From NCBI GenBank assembly GCA_009823395.1, contig CM020501.1:18273361-18337360 (forward strand): 64,000 nt of DNA. Direction: 5' to 3'. The number at the start of each line of letters is the position of its first letter. The first letter of the stretch is position 1. Below, in pieces: positions 63,813 through 64,000 of this stretch. The stretch comes from Thamnaconus septentrionalis. Lineage: Eukaryota > Chordata > Actinopteri > Tetraodontiformes > Monacanthidae. Position numbers and translations under genes: made by a program. Below the pieces are notes generated by a model, which ran no database searches, was not told the DNA's origin, and saw only the letters and a program-made list of their open reading frames with translations.

Positions 63813-64000
63813 CTGCGGCAGAGGGAGAAACATGGTTCTTCACTCACTCATCAAAGTGTTTGCAGTATCGATTAACAATGTTCACGCTGCCGTCTGTTCG
63901 GTTTGGGAGCTCAGGCCACAGTTTGACGGGGCTCCCAATGCGTCACATGACGAAGACTGGAGTTCACAGTGGAAACAAAAAAGTATGAACATCTCCTTAA

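Overview
The window looks like ray-finned (teleost) fish nuclear DNA. Genes are split by short GT..AG introns, the non-coding DNA is full of (CA)n, (TA)n and (CT)n microsatellites, a tRNA-derived SINE with a teleost-type 3' tail is present, and every recognised protein is a vertebrate family in its fish form. No prokaryotic operon, CRISPR array or rRNA is present. Names below rest on reading spliced translations by eye, not on searches.

Layout. (1) 107-3857 (+): last four exons of a gene I could not name, with an acidic, Ser/Pro-rich tail. (2) 5255-7394 (+): mettl26. (3) 8221-10103 (-): wfikkn1. (4) 14493-16422 (-): rab40c. These last three are neighbours on human chromosome 16p13.3. (5) 17.0-30.6 kb: a tandem array of three zona-pellucida ZP3-like genes (+), each tail-to-tail with a 3' piece of itprip (-). 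The first two itprip pieces are truncated; the third belongs to the complete gene (29938-31845). (6) 33747-36269 (+): calhm1. (7) 41068-46187 (+): rnf122. (8) 47297-58376 (-): pdcd11, readable as 35 coding exons whose lengths sum to a multiple of three. (9) 59993-60272 (+): atp5mk (DAPIT). (10) 60814-63812 (-): taf5, running off the right edge. ITPRIP, CALHM1, PDCD11, ATP5MK and TAF5 lie together on human 10q24-q25.

The window therefore joins two conserved vertebrate neighbourhoods, and the amplified ZP array sits exactly at the join. The array is the most interesting part. The three units are almost identical, introns included, from about 17.46 to 20.79 kb (copy A coordinates), while older flanking duplicated sequence has clearly diverged. 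That is the pattern expected from gene conversion or repeated unequal exchange. Each ZP copy carries its own single-base frameshift, and rab40c beside it carries two. This may mean consensus errors in a hard-to-assemble region, or real decay.

Other unexplained structure includes a short dispersed palindrome centred on TGTGATGTCACA that recurs about ten times in non-coding DNA, a 216-bp TG..CA element (solo-LTR-like) present only in array copy C, and a MITE-like inverted-repeat element near 12.5 kb. The genes do not form one pathway: they cover egg-coat structure (ZP), TGF-beta/GDF antagonism (wfikkn1), ubiquitin ligation (rab40c, rnf122), an ion channel (calhm1), rRNA processing (pdcd11), ATP synthase (atp5mk) and basal transcription (taf5).
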